Source: Brevipalpus yothersi (taxonomy: Eukaryota > Arthropoda > Arachnida > Trombidiformes > Tenuipalpidae). Taken from it: 64,000 bases of DNA. The notes beneath the pieces are model-generated. The model searched no databases and had not been told where the DNA came from. It worked only from the letters and a program-made list of their open reading frames with translations. The position numbers and the translations under genes were made by a program. Of the stretch, positions 24,982 through 37,242 are shown piece by piece (the stretch's first letter is position 1; every line of letters starts with the position of its first letter). The DNA lies in contig QZCP01000127.1 in assembly GCA_003956705.1 (NCBI GenBank), positions 46,066-110,065 on the forward strand. The letters run 5' to 3'.

Positions 24982-25264
24982 CAAGTGAGAGGAAGAGGAA
25001 GAAAACGAGATGAAGGAGAAAAGATGAGGAAAAAGAGGACGAAGCAGGTTTCTGATCATGCAATCATCATCTTCTTCTTCTTTTTCTTCAACTTCTTCTT
25101 CTTCAGCTCAGCTCCATTTGAGACTCGAACGCTGTTCAAGTAAACCATCAACTTACCTTAAACTTTTTCTTTATCACTTGTAAAGCACTACCGATACTTG
25201 TGTTGCTGTTCTCGTTGCTGAGAAGATTGCTGCTGGTATTGGTTGATTCAATCATATCCATCAT
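19784..25264 (-). CDS. peb: Pebbled/hindsight (RREB1) multi-zinc-finger transcription factor
   Basis: Exon 1 (25264-25157) encodes 36 residues starting MMDMIEST and ending at a GTAAGT donor. Exon 2 (24481-19784) begins after a GGTACAG acceptor; the total is about 1601 residues. About 15 C2H2 fingers are present, one degenerate: a cluster of three near residues 45-115 including the family signatures GKTLSSASSLDRHM and FTTNGNMHRHMRTH, several spread centrally, and three near the C-terminus (from about 1473) including FPWTSSLRRHILTH. Between them are Ser/Asn/Asp-rich linkers. QPLDLAPH and QPLDLAVHALDLSVR resemble PxDLS-type CtBP-binding motifs. Drosophila Hindsight is a nuclear factor controlling amnioserosa, trachea, eye and follicle-cell programmes downstream of Notch and EGFR/JNK signals. 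The 675-bp intron contains a long (GA)n run, and a 5' UTR acceptor at 25343 suggests further upstream non-coding exons. Confidence 0.93.
24918..24979. repeat. (GA)n microsatellite in pebbled intron
   Basis: About 60 bases of near-perfect GA on the + strand, so CU in the pebbled transcript, lying in the intron between the two coding exons. Confidence 0.95.
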
Positions 25265-25719
25265 GTTGCGAAGAGGCAAGCAGAAAGCGAGAGCAGTGGA
25301 GGAGGATGGAAATGATGAGGCACTTGTTGCAGTTTGCTTAGAGCTGGAGGGATTGGTTAGATGAATCAGATTCCTTGGTTTGCTTTGAGTTGTGATTCAT
25401 ACGACCACATGACTTGTCCACGGTTGCGAGCGAAGCTGTGGCCGATGGTAGCTGGATGGATTGTAGAACCAGAGGTAGAACCAAAGGTAGGCAAATGGTA
25501 GGCAAATGGTAGGTCGCTGGTAGGTCGACGCTGGTCCGAGGTAGAGAAGGGAATGTAGAGCGTCTGAGGAAGAAAAGAGAGTTACTCGAAGGAGGAAACT
25601 TTATACGTCGAGGAGAAAGGGCATAGAAGAAAGAAAGAAAGAGAGAGAAAGAGAGAAGAAAGCAGAGAACTCGCCAAGGTGGAGAAGAGAAAGAGAAAGA
25701 GCAAAAGAAAGAGCAAGAG

Positions 25720-25720
<1 letters not shown>

Positions 25721-25768
<48 letters not shown>
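25721..25768. repeat. (GA)n microsatellite
   Basis: A GA run on the + strand embedded in a longer purine-only stretch starting near 25625. Confidence 0.95.
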
Positions 25769-25769
<1 letters not shown>

Positions 25770-26685
25770 GAAAAGAGTACGACAGAGCAAGTGAGGGAGA
25801 GTAGATAAAAGACGATATTAGCATTGGTAGGTAAGGCATCTTTCTCTCACTAGTGACCTAGGCCCTCTCTACCTTACTCTTTCTCACCCTCCCCCCTCCC
25901 TCTCTTCTCTCTGCTTCTCTTTCTCTCTTTCTCTCTTTCGTACACTTCCTCTATCGAGATCTTTTTGTTGAGGAGCTATTGGGATGACCATACATCATCG
26001 CTATGGAGCTATCCTCAAAGGCAACACACGGCAGGGAGAGGAAGAGAAAAAGAGAGAAAAAGAGAGAAAGAGAGACAGAGGAGACAGAGAGAAAGGAAGA
26101 GAGCGGAAGAGAGAGAATCTCCTTAGATACGAGCAATAAATACACAAAATTTCGAACCGTTCGATTTCTTGTGACCTCAGAAGAGAATAAACAACAGGTT
26201 GCCCTAGAAACGGGTGAGATGAGGTGTCCGTCCGGTGGACAGAGAAGGGTGATAGATGGAACGTTGGAACGAGGAGGACGAGAGGAGGACGAGAGGAGGA
26301 GGAGGAGAAGAAGGAGAAGAAGGACGGATTGAGCGAGGCCTAGCTATTCACTGGAAAAGAAGGTAGGATGAGAACTCATGAGAAATGATGATGTTGAAGC
26401 AAGGTAAGGGCACAAGGAGTGAGAGATCAATGGAAATGGAGTGAGCGCAGGGAGCGAATCGGTATTATTTGCATGGGAAAGATAATATTATTCACGTTTC
26501 CAAGCAGAATAATATCCTCCTGATTGCTCGCTATGAGGGCAGCGGTGGGAACGAAAAACACACTCGAGATGATATCCGCGACATCATTACGGCACAACGA
26601 TGATGGTGATAAAATGATGGCGAAACTGATGATGTTGTTGGGAAGATGATGATGATAGGGAGAGAGCGGAGGAGGAGAGATGCAG

Positions 26686-26710
26686 GAGAGAGAGAGAGAG
26701 AGAGAGAGAG
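26686..26710. repeat. (GA)n microsatellite
   Basis: A short GA run on the + strand next to TGATGATGATG repeats. Confidence 0.9.
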
Positions 26711-28199
26711 CTACTCACCTCGACTCGCAGCGAGTGAAAGTGAACGAGGGAGCTTTCATCACATAGCAAGCAAAAATGAATCAAAATGGATTTCAGGTAG
26801 ACTGGTTGCGTGGAGACCGGATTCTCCTCATCCGCAACACAACACAGCGGCCATAATGATACTCGAATCTCGCCTAAATCAATCTAATGGGATTCAGGCA
26901 TCGACGAAGCCAGAAGAGTGAGCGGGACAAACAAGAGCATCAAGCAGATGAGCTCCGCTCGATGAGGGAGGAAGCCAAACAACAAGCCTGAGAAGAAGTG
27001 AGAGAAGAAGCGAGAGAAGAAGCGAGAGAGAAGAGAGAGAACAGAAAGAAGGCAAGAATCATAGAGAGAGAGAAGAGAGAGAGAAGAGAGAGAGAAGAGA
27101 GAGAGAAGAGAGGAGAGAAAAAGTGAGAGAGAGAGCGTAGAGATGAGAGCTAAGAAGACGTAGCGAAAGCGAAAGTGCATCAAAAAGGGTGAGCAGCAAT
27201 TTGAGTTCTCATTCTCATTTGAACCATTTGATCGCGCGATACAGGTCACTTTTTGACCCCGAGGTCTTAGTGAGGCTAAGAAGAGGCGAGAAGAAAAGTG
27301 GCCAAGATGCTCCGGGTCAAATGGGGCAGATTCAAGACAAATTTTCGGTGAATTGGCCAGTGGTCAGTCGTCTGAGATGCAGATGAGCAGCCAAATGGGC
27401 TGAGCACTTGCAATCGTTCTGCGGACATTCCGAGTTGGGAGCTCATTTCCGGCGATTACATCTCCTCATCATCAACGCTTCGATTACACAATAATTGAGG
27501 GAAGCAAGCGAGAGAAAAAGAGAGAAAAAGAGAGAGGCAGCCTCTCGAGCTTTGCTATCAGACTCATGATGATGGCTGCAATGAGAGGATGATCATGATG
27601 ACTGAGCCGAAATGATTAGATGATGATCAACAGTCATCAAGCAGCTCCTTTGCAAGTGAGGTTGGAGTAGCGTTTCAAATGGGAAGGAAAACGACTCCGA
27701 GCTGCGGATTCGTTTTCAAGAAACAAAGAGAAGCAAGATGGAAGAAGAAGAAGACGAAGAAGAAGAAGAAGAGGTTGCAATATCAACAACAGATACAATC
27801 GCCAGTGGATTCAATCTGTAATGGCTTGAATGGAAGGCATTTTAATGAATCGAGGGCGAGCAAATGATATTGTTCGAAAGTAAGAAGCTACAGCCAAAGG
27901 CCAGCTCCACCAATACATTGATACATGGGGGCAGCCAAATGGCACGATGAAAGCTTATTTAGTCTTTCAACATGGCTATCATGAGTAAGCTCTTGTTTCT
28001 TTTTCGATAAAAAATGGGATATCATTGATGAAAGCAGATCATCAGTATACATATGACTGGACATCAAAGTCAGCTTGAGCAGTGAAAAGGAAAGTTTTGG
28101 CTCGACAATCGCCACAAAACTCGTCAAGTGATCGCGTGTTAAGGAGCTCGGCCTCGTTCGCTGACGATCTCAGCACTCACAAAGTCAGATGAGGTGGAT

Positions 28200-28204
<5 letters not shown>

Positions 28205-28234
<30 letters not shown>
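28205..28234. repeat. (GA)n microsatellite
   Basis: Uninterrupted GA run on the + strand. Confidence 0.92.
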
Positions 28235-28236
<2 letters not shown>

Positions 28237-28658
28237 GCGGCCACTTGATGACCAGTGCTTCCGGCGAATCGTTTTCAGCTTTTCTCTGGCTCTCTCGAGT
28301 AGATTGTCCTTGGGTGATGTGGTAAACAATTGCAATCATCTCTCATCTTTTCTTTCCTCTATCATCACACCTAATCTACTCGAATGCATGAGAGGCTTGC
28401 TTGCCCATGCATACAGACTGACAAGTCGATGCAGGTCATTCTTCTTTCCTGCGACGCGAAGATAATGATCCAAGTGGTGCAAAGGGAGGCCCAAGGACGC
28501 TCTTCTCCTTACCTATGCCTGCTGCGACCTGTGGACCGTCTTGAAAGAAATGTTCAAAAATTGTGCTCCACCGAATAGGGTCGAGTTGATAGGCAGCCGC
28601 TCTTATCGGCCAGAGGCTATGGATGAAGCAAGGCAAATGGAACAAAGATGCAACGGAA

Positions 28659-28661
<3 letters not shown>

Positions 28662-28696
<35 letters not shown>
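28662..28696. repeat. (GA)n microsatellite
   Basis: Uninterrupted GA run on the + strand. Confidence 0.92.
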
Positions 28697-28698
<2 letters not shown>

Positions 28699-30668
28699 TT
28701 GAAAGGAAAGTGGTTGTTGGATGCGTTCAGTTTCTGGCCTGAGGAGCCAGCATTTCGCGATGATGATGACTGCGAGTCATCATCAGATTGATAAGCGTCC
28801 TGAGCGAGGAGGCTTGCTGATGAGCCTGTGCATGCGGCTGAGGCGAACGCGATGAATATTTGGGCAAGATGATGGAAGATAGATGGGAGGAAATGATGAT
28901 AGAGGAAAAGGCAAGTGAAGCGGCTCTCAGTCTTCTCTCTTTCTCTCTCTTTTCCTCTCTTTTCCTCTCGAGAGAGAAATGGCAACGATGCGAATGTACA
29001 GAAGAGAAGGAGAGAGAAAGTACAGCCACCATCATTATCATCACTGACGTGATCATCACCTTGCTATAGCAGAGCTTGATAGAGCTTGATAGAGCCACGA
29101 AGATTGCATGGAAGAGCATGAGGCAGAGAGTCCGCAGAATTGATAGAGAAACAATGTATGATGAAGATAATGACGAGAGAAAGAGAAAGAGAGAGAGAGA
29201 AAGTGAGAAGGAAGAGCGAGAGAGTCGCCTTGGATACCAGAAACAAATCAAGCTCGATCGGCCATGGTTACCTTTCGTTTTGCTACAACAAAGCGGATGA
29301 CGACAAGATTGCTTAAGTAAAACTCCATCCTGTCCTCCCTCGCTCATCCCCGCCCTCATCCCCTCATCCGAGATTCATTCGACGGTCATCCAAAGGATGA
29401 CAGAATTACTTTGGGTGGAACCGCGAGATGCATCAAAGGATGCAAGATGCACTCATCTTCCTCCTCTGCTCCATTAATAATGACCACAATTCTATATATT
29501 GAGTGCACGCACGCAGTGCATAAGAGCTATGGCATAGAGAAGATGGCTCAACTGAGTAAACTGCCTCGCCTTGCGAACAGCGAATGAGCAGATAGAGAGA
29601 AAGAGAGAGATGAAACGAGCGGGAACTGCCGACGATCAATGATCAACAGCGTGGAGGCGGCAAGAGTTCAAGTTCGAAAGTGGATGTGGGTCAGTGATGT
29701 GGTCAGTGCGAACAATGATTTGCACTGGCCTGCTTTCCCTTTCGCTCCGAGAAAGGCGAAGAGAGGTGAGAAGCGTGTGAAGAGTAAAGAAGAGGAAAGA
29801 AGAGGAAAGAAGAGGAGAGAAGATGAGGGAGCAATTAATGGCTGAATTTCAAGCTGCGATTGGAGATGTTGACTTCCTTCTCGCTTATCTGCATCTTTGC
29901 CATCATCATTTTCGCCATGATCCAGGCGTCAAGCGCCCTCATCACGGCTTCCCACTCTACATGAAAGTGATGATGATGATGTTGGTGGTTTTGATCGAGA
30001 TGTTGGATGAGCGGATCGATACTCGAGTCGGTTATGGGCCAAGAAGTGGTGCCAGTTAGTGGCTCGATTGCCTCGCATGGATGGCTTGAGGAAGATGAAA
30101 GCGAAAGTGGAAAGAAAAAGCACGAGGAAGAGCCAGCGCAAATGACAGCATCACAACAATAAGCAACGTGTTTCCAATAACAACGAAACAAGGAAAAAGC
30201 ATTTTTTAAGAAACAAAGAAGGAAAAAAATATGAGGAAATAGATGAAGAAAGATGTGCATTCGGTAAATGATGAGCGGGAGAAGAATGGTAAACAATAAG
30301 AGAGGGAGAGAGAGAGGAGAAGAGAAGAGAAGAGAAGGATAATCATCGCTACGATTGAAGAAAGCGAAAGTGACTTGCTAGCCTCTTCTTGTGACCTCTT
30401 TAAACCTTTCCAGCAAGTCGAGCTGACACATCCTCACTGTTGTAGCGTGCTGTAACGTGCCAGTACGGTCAAGATGAGGAATGTTCGCCAAAATGATGCA
30501 CGCCTAAGCACACACTCGCATGTGTGCTCGTTTGGATGCCGTCGAGATAAGAGTGACTTTCATTAATCAACAATCTCAGTATTATCAGTATCAGTATTAT
30601 TCGAAGCGGGAGCTTCAGGTGAGAAAGAGAAAGCAACCTTGGTCCACTTGAGGAGAGAGAGAGAGAAC

Positions 30669-30687
<19 letters not shown>

Positions 30688-30750
<63 letters not shown>
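30688..30750. repeat. (GA)n microsatellite preceded by (GAAA)n
   Basis: A GAAA tetranucleotide array from about 30668 passes into about 60 bases of GA on the + strand. Confidence 0.95.
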
Positions 30751-30753
<3 letters not shown>

Positions 30754-31229
30754 TGATGAGATGGAACATCCATCAAACGTAAATTCACTGCAGCAACCTT
30801 CTCCGCATCATCATCAGTAGTCATCTTTTTTCCACCATTATCTTCTCCTTCTCATCCTGTGCCTACAATTTTCTCTTCTTTTTGCTAATTTCCTTTTCCG
30901 CTCAGCCCCCAACTTTTTCTACCTGGTTCAAAAAGTTTCTCTGAGGCCAAGAAACGGCCGAAAGTGCTCCATTGGGGGAGGCAAGGGAGAAGCCAAGTTA
31001 GCTTGCTTTCGAGGAAGCAATCATCCTGAGGCTGAGAGATGTACCCCTGAAGATGTGCTTCGCACTAATTGGTGGAGAGCAACAGATGGGAAAGGAAGAA
31101 GATAAGATGAGGCAAAAGTCGATGGGAAGCATCCAAAGGAATGGAGCCGGCAAGTGTCACACTTTGGCGAGCATCTGAGCAATTAATGTGCGAAGGGCAA
31201 AAAATTGTCGCCATAATCAACGCTGGCCT

Positions 31230-31230
<1 letters not shown>

Positions 31231-31267
<37 letters not shown>

Positions 31268-31280
31268 TCTCTCCCTCTCT
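31231..31280. repeat. (CT)n microsatellite, opposite polarity
   Basis: CT on the + strand, one of few tracts in the 25-32 kb region with reversed orientation, about 150 bases before a long GA tract. Confidence 0.95.
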
Positions 31281-31421
31281 CAAAACCCTAGTATTCCTCC
31301 CCCAACAATTTCGCTCTTGTCCTGCATCCCTCTTGCGATACTGACTTGGGCCATTACCTGCCCTGGTCTTGCATCGAATCGTCTTTGCTCGCCGAGCTTA
31401 ACCCATTAAGAGAAAAAGAAG

Positions 31422-31429
<8 letters not shown>

Positions 31430-31498
<69 letters not shown>
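31430..31498. repeat. (GA)n microsatellite
   Basis: About 68 bases of AG on the + strand, the longest perfect run in the pebbled upstream region. More GA tracts follow to about 31810. Confidence 0.95.
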
Positions 31499-31500
<2 letters not shown>

Positions 31501-34500
31501 TCTCTCTTTTCTTTCCCTCCATAATAGCACGTCGGGAGAGAGCAAACATACAAACATTCTTTTTCCCATCCATTCTCGAGCGGAGATAGAGAGAGAAAAA
31601 GAGAGAGGTTTGGGTTTCTCAGGAGAGAGAGAGAGAGAGAAGAAGAAAGAAAAGAAAGAAGAAAGGTGGAAGGAAGGTAGAAAAGAATTGAGAAAGGGAG
31701 CCGAGAGGAAAAAGACTTCAAAGAAGAAGATGGGAAGATTATAGCCGAGGAGAGAGAGAGCAAAAGTACAGAGGCAGAAACGGAGGAGAGAGAGAGAGAG
31801 AGAGAGGTGAGAAAGAATGAAGAAAGAAACGAGAGCAGCATGAAAGGAACAGAATAGAAGAGAAGAAGAGAGAAGAATAGAGATGAAGAAAAAGGTATCC
31901 CAGCGTCCCTCGCTTTCTCTCAGCCCAAAATGCAACAGATGGAGGCCGCAAGATTGAGGACGAGAAAGTGATGGTAAATGATGCAGCTCGTGGCCAACAT
32001 CGTAAGAGCAACAAGTTGTCAATGTTTAGAGAGAGAGAAAGATCGACGAGTTTCAGAAGAAGAGGGATGCTTCAAGGATGCTGTACCACTGGATTGAGAG
32101 AGAGAGAGAGAGATAGATAGATAGAGAGAGGCAGGGATGGATACATTGTACAGCTTCAGCAGCACGAGAAAATCAAAGAGGACTCACCTTACTATCGACG
32201 ACTTGGTCAATTGGTCCCAAAACAGAATGGACGAAATGAGGGTTGATGGAGAGAGATGACAAAACACATTAGTGAACATTAACGATGTGAAAAAAACGAA
32301 GAATCCTGATGACTTTTTTCTCCATCCTCCTTCTCTCATGCCGCGATCAGTGTTTATGGATGATGCACAATATTTTCTTTCTCTCTCTCTCTCTTTTCTC
32401 TCTCTTTTCTCTCTCTTTTCTCTCTCTATTCTCGCCCTCATGATATGATAGCTAGCTCATGATGACTCTACACTGCTACCCTCTGGTAAACAAAATCATT
32501 ACTTTTGTAAAAATATAAACATTTTATCAAGCAAACTTTTAAAAGTTTCAAGTTGAAGCATGTTGATTTGGTTTAATTTGATTCAAGTGTTCAACATGAT
32601 TGTCAATACAATAGTGTTGTGAAAGAGTTTTTTACTGGAACAATGAATGAAAAGTCAAATTCTTCAGAAACAATCCAGATTCTCTAACTCCCCCATACAT
32701 ACAACGAAATACCATGTACTCAAGCCAAGGAAATACCCTTACTAGATGATTTCATCACAAACTTATGATGATTGAGCCTCAAATTATTCTTACAAGATAA
32801 TAGATGTTAGATAATGTTTCCCATGACCATGAGTATTGTATCACAAATACAAATACATAAATATGGCTGGAAAGTTCATTTCCATATGGCTGAGTGAAAA
32901 GTCATCCAAAATCTTGGCTACAATTTATTTTGGCACTTTAATTTCATGCTCTTAACTTATTTACAAGTCGTAACGTAACTTGATTTGTTTCGTCTAAAAG
33001 CGATTGATATCTCTGGTTCTGGAATTTTTTCAAACTTTTCTACTCATTTTAAGCTTTTCTATTCTCCTTTTCTTCCCTTCACACTGATGTAGCGAATGAC
33101 TCCTTTCTCTTTCTCTTTCCCATCCTTACCATGTGTCTTAGATTGTGATTAATGAGTTTCGATTTGGATTACATCGATGGAGCTCGATCCGCTGAACCTT
33201 TGGATGTATTACATGATTGGAAAATCTGTTGCTTTGGATTTTGAATTATGAATGGTAAGCTGAATGACTGCAAAATCATTCAATAATGGACTTGTCCCGT
33301 TCAAACATGGTACCCTGGATTTGGTAAACCTTATGGAATCTCTTACCACTTATTATCATACTCTTGAAACTTGTTGATTCCACATCAAGATGGGACTATT
33401 TTTCCATTTATTAAATCTCAAAAATCCTCTTCTTTGAGATTTTCTCCATTTCTTCGGAATTTTCTATCAACATTCATCATTCTTTCACTGTTCCTCCTTT
33501 TGTTCCCAAATATTCGATCCTTAGTCTTGTCGACTATATTCGAAGCTTTCTCACTTACCATATCAAAACTCTTATCAAAACTTCAATAGTTGATTGGCTA
33601 CTTGGCCATTGGGATTTCCGGTCTAACTTAAGATAATGTACTTTGATTATGAAAGTTCATTTCATTAGAATTTAGTCAGCAAATGATGGCAAAATATTCA
33701 CGCTCTTCTGAACCTTTTTCCAATAAAATTTCACCTCCTCTGATGATCTAATGATAATCGTTCTCTTTTCATTTTGTCAGCAAGTTAAGCAATATTTCTT
33801 CTCTGAAATTTTGAGTTCCTTTGCACTCTTTGAATTCTGTAGCCCATCATGAAATTAGAATCATTTCTAGCCGTATTATTTTTAGCAAACTTTGCTTTAT
33901 CGCTTTTGGCATTGTCAGACTCTAATGAATGAATTTTCGGGGCGAGTCAATTAGTAATCTTTATTCAATGGTCAACTTTGTGAGTTTGGGCACAAAAGTT
34001 GTACATTCCCCCCAATCAGTTTAATCGTTCAGTATTAGATGATACAGCAGCTATCTCGAGGCCTCCAAAACCTGCAAGCTAACAAAACATGGCTTTACTG
34101 TTAGAAGATCATAGGCATTGTCATGTTTTCTCATTCAAACGAATCGGTCTCAACTGATAACTCCTACAATGAAGAAAGCTTCTCGAAATAATCTCCTCCA
34201 TCCTGGCAAAAGTTATCATTGTCATTCATTCACACTTTTTACATCGGACAAGACAGGGATAGAACTGAATGTTTCCACATTTGTTCCTCAATTTACTTTG
34301 CTTTCAAGTGTTGATCCATCTTAGTTGATACATGATGATGTACATGTCAATTAACCTGATGAAAGACAATGTAGTTCAGTTTCTACCGTATTTGACATTT
34401 TGCGTGATGATTCCTCTTTTTCTTGGCAACTATGAATATCCCATCTGACTCTACTTACCCCTTCGAGAATAAACTGAGATTTGATCGATATTTATTGGAT

Positions 34501-35337
34501 GATTTACTCATCCACGTGAAAATCTGAATATCTTGATCGAATATTTCTACTTGAACTCTTGGATTGCTTGTTCTCGAGTGTTTGAGGAGAGCATTATGAT
34601 GTTTTAAGACTTCAATAGGTGACATTTGGTTCATAATTTTGAGCTCTGGGTGTTGTAAAATCTAAAATCTAAAATCTAGGGTATTATAAAGCGAGAGAAC
34701 GGGACAAATACAGCCTAGACTTACCTCAAGGTGGGGAGAATTTTGCTCAACATTGAGCTTGGAAATAAGTTGTCAGACGAGGAAGCAAACGGCTAGCCGA
34801 TTCCAGGTATTTGCTATTTTTTTGGAACTGATCGAGAACGAAGTTTACGATCACTTGAGCACGTATTCTCTTATCCATTTCACTCACATTGAAGCAGGCA
34901 CATTTCAGTTTCTCTCATGACAAGTTTTGAGCTTCATCTGTTTCCATTTCTGACTTTAACAGTTGACTCCAGTATGTTTGAACAGAAACATCGCCTCGAT
35001 TGGATCAAAATTTACTAATAAAATGGTCATGAAAAGTATCGACTTGCACATAAAATTGATATGCTGCATTGTGCTACAGCCTGTGTAGTGAGAAAAAGTG
35101 AAAGATTTTCAGGCAATCAAAAGTTTGTAAAGATACCAAACCTCGAAGAAGCTAAGAATTCATGAGCACATAATCGCTGTGAAAAAGTTCATAATAGTTC
35201 TTGGGGAACATTCAATGCACATTTTCTCGTTTATCAGATCAATAAAGAGGTGTAACATTGCGTCAATCGATCGATTTGGGTCAACATAAGAGGAACTTTC
35301 ACACATAAAACATATACCTGAAAATTTTCTCTCTTAT

Positions 35338-35341
<4 letters not shown>

Positions 35342-35409
<68 letters not shown>

Positions 35410-35419
35410 TTCTCTCTCT
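35342..35419. repeat. (CT)n microsatellite
   Basis: About 78 bases of CT on the + strand with two TTTCT interruptions. Confidence 0.95.
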
Positions 35420-35685
35420 AACTCACTCACTCGGTGACTCTCACTTCCATTCAATACTTTTGTGTGGTCATCCTACTCTCGTCGAGTTTCAGTTTCACAT
35501 GTTGGCCAACTCAATTCACCTGTAAATACAAGGGTAGAAGAATTGAACTGATTCTAAATCGGAGTTCCAAATCTTTTGATCAAATTTCTTGATTACATGT
35601 GTATTGATATAAATATCAATATCAACACCTCTTTAAGAGTGATACTTGAGAAATTCTAGCCGCCTCCAAGCAAAAGTTGCGCATT

Positions 35686-35688
<3 letters not shown>

Positions 35689-35738
<50 letters not shown>
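35689..35738. repeat. (CT)n microsatellite
   Basis: About 50 bases of CT on the + strand, 270 bases after the previous block. Confidence 0.95.
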
Positions 35739-35741
<3 letters not shown>

Positions 35742-37128
35742 ATGCAAGGTCTCTCCTCCACCCAAATCTCATGATATGATTACCATTTTCTACTGATGAT
35801 GCTCGAGTCCATCTTATCACACCAGGATGATCAAAAACACGATGACTGTTGTCCAGATCTCGCTTCTTATCGCCATCATCATGTCTTCATGATGACGCCT
35901 TCCATTGACCACGAAGGGTCATCATGTTTGCATATCACAACACCAAACGGAACAATGTTTAAACTTCTGCCAAATTAAAGTTGATATCAATTATATTTTC
36001 CTTTATTGGAAGCATAAATTTCCCAAATTGATATGATATGATACCTTTTGGTGTTAATCACACCCAAATTTCTTTGATTGTCAGCATTTAAGGTCATGGC
36101 AGGCTGAACGAAAGGATCGCTCTTCCAGTCGAATTTCGGACAAGTTTCTCAACTGATTGAAAAAATGTCCACAGGCCTTCAGAAGCAGCAACAAAATTAT
36201 AGAGTAAGCTTAATATGGGAATATTTTTCATGAATTATCAATTTTTTCAATCATTTTTCTCCTCAAATTTGAATCTCAGGCCAGAAATCTTCGCCTACCT
36301 CACGAGTTTCATCAATAAAATCAATACTAAAAAGAAAACTATGCATCATACGTTCGAAAATTCCTGGGATTAATTGCTGTAATAAGCCCAATGGTTACCC
36401 CTCTTGATCATGAATTCTTTCAATCCAGTCGAGCCAGATCGCGCCCTGTTCCAGCCCATTTCTTTTCCCCTTTCATTTAACATCCAATTTGTATAATTTC
36501 TCTGTTCACATCGTTACAAACACATACTCATAGTAAGTTACAGTTAATCTCAGGGACACATTTAAATGGTCGGCCATACATTTTGCGTAGAGATAAATAT
36601 CATAGCCAGATTGCCATCAATTTGCTTGAGGTTCTGGTTGCTTTATACTGTGGAAAAATGGTAAGAGCTGCTCGATTCTATCATCATCACCAGGCATCGT
36701 GCACATACTGCATTCTGGAGAATAGAGGATGGTTCGATTGGGTTAAGCATTCCGATTGGATTTGAGCAATCGCATAATCCATGAATCCGAGTGCAGATAT
36801 CGGCAGCCAATCGAAAAAAAAAGCTTCATCGTAGGCTGGATCATGAGTGATGCTGGTGATGAGGAGGATAATGATGAATGGTACGATTGAAAGTGGCTGA
36901 GGAGAAAAAAAGTCTCCGAAGGAAATGTGGACCGTAATAACGAAGGTGACCAAAGCAAAGGAGAGATCGAAGGCAGGTAAGAAAATGGTGAAACAAGTGC
37001 GAAGGTAGATTCGAGTGAGAATAAAGAGATATCGAGTAGCCGATAATTTACACCCAAAACTGGGCGTAGAACCACCAATCGCTTGAGGAAAGCAAGTCTT
37101 CAGTGGTTTGATCCTAGCAGAAATCGAC

Positions 37129-37135
37129 TATAAAA
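37129..37135 (+). promoter_or_regulatory. TATA box of the cuticle protein gene
   Basis: TATAAAA, followed at the canonical spacing by an initiator-like TCAG at 37160-37163. This places the transcription start about 37162 and the 5' UTR at about 80 bases. This is the clearest core promoter in the window and fits a strongly, stage-specifically expressed gene. Confidence 0.75.
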
Positions 37136-37242
37136 CGGCCAGAATCGCGACTTTCACGATCAGAATCCATCTTCACTTCACACAGTTCATCTGTTTCCAT
37201 TTTCTTAACCAGCCAACACACAAAACCCAACTACCTAACACC

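Larger units (their letters stand above)
25265..32460 (-). other. Purine-biased region upstream of pebbled, probably its 5' UTR and first intron
   Basis: No long coding exon is found in about 7 kb. A good acceptor (AATCCCTCCAG) ends at 25344 just before the pebbled start exon, and a good minus-strand donor, AG|GTGAGTCC, lies at 32188/32187, so a non-coding first exon upstream of 32188 spliced over about 6.8 kb is possible. The + strand is rich in GA, GAGAAA and AGAGAG tracts almost throughout, with only a few opposite CT tracts. Numerous minus-strand frames rich in Ser and Leu are just translations of CT repeats and are not genes. Confidence 0.5.
32461..37128. other. Gene-poor intergenic region
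   Basis: About 4.7 kb without a supported gene on either strand, AT-rich apart from two (CT)n blocks. It separates the pebbled upstream region from the cuticle protein gene and may hold regulatory sequence for either. Confidence 0.5.

Noticed and set aside
25338..25839. Long minus-strand open frames rich in Ser and Leu (also near 24439-25063, 31354-32022, 62490-62687, 62826-63197)
   Set aside because: They are translations of CT/GA microsatellites, open only because the repeat contains no stop codons; no start context, splice support or domain.
36544..36660. A 117-base open segment bounded by a TTACAG acceptor and a GTAAGA donor on the + strand
   Set aside because: No partner exons in matching phase were found nearby and the 39 residues are not recognisable; a lone exon-like segment is expected by chance.
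36687..37078. Minus-strand Ser/Leu-rich frames just upstream of the cuticle gene
   Set aside because: They overlap the cuticle promoter region antisense and show no domain or splice support.
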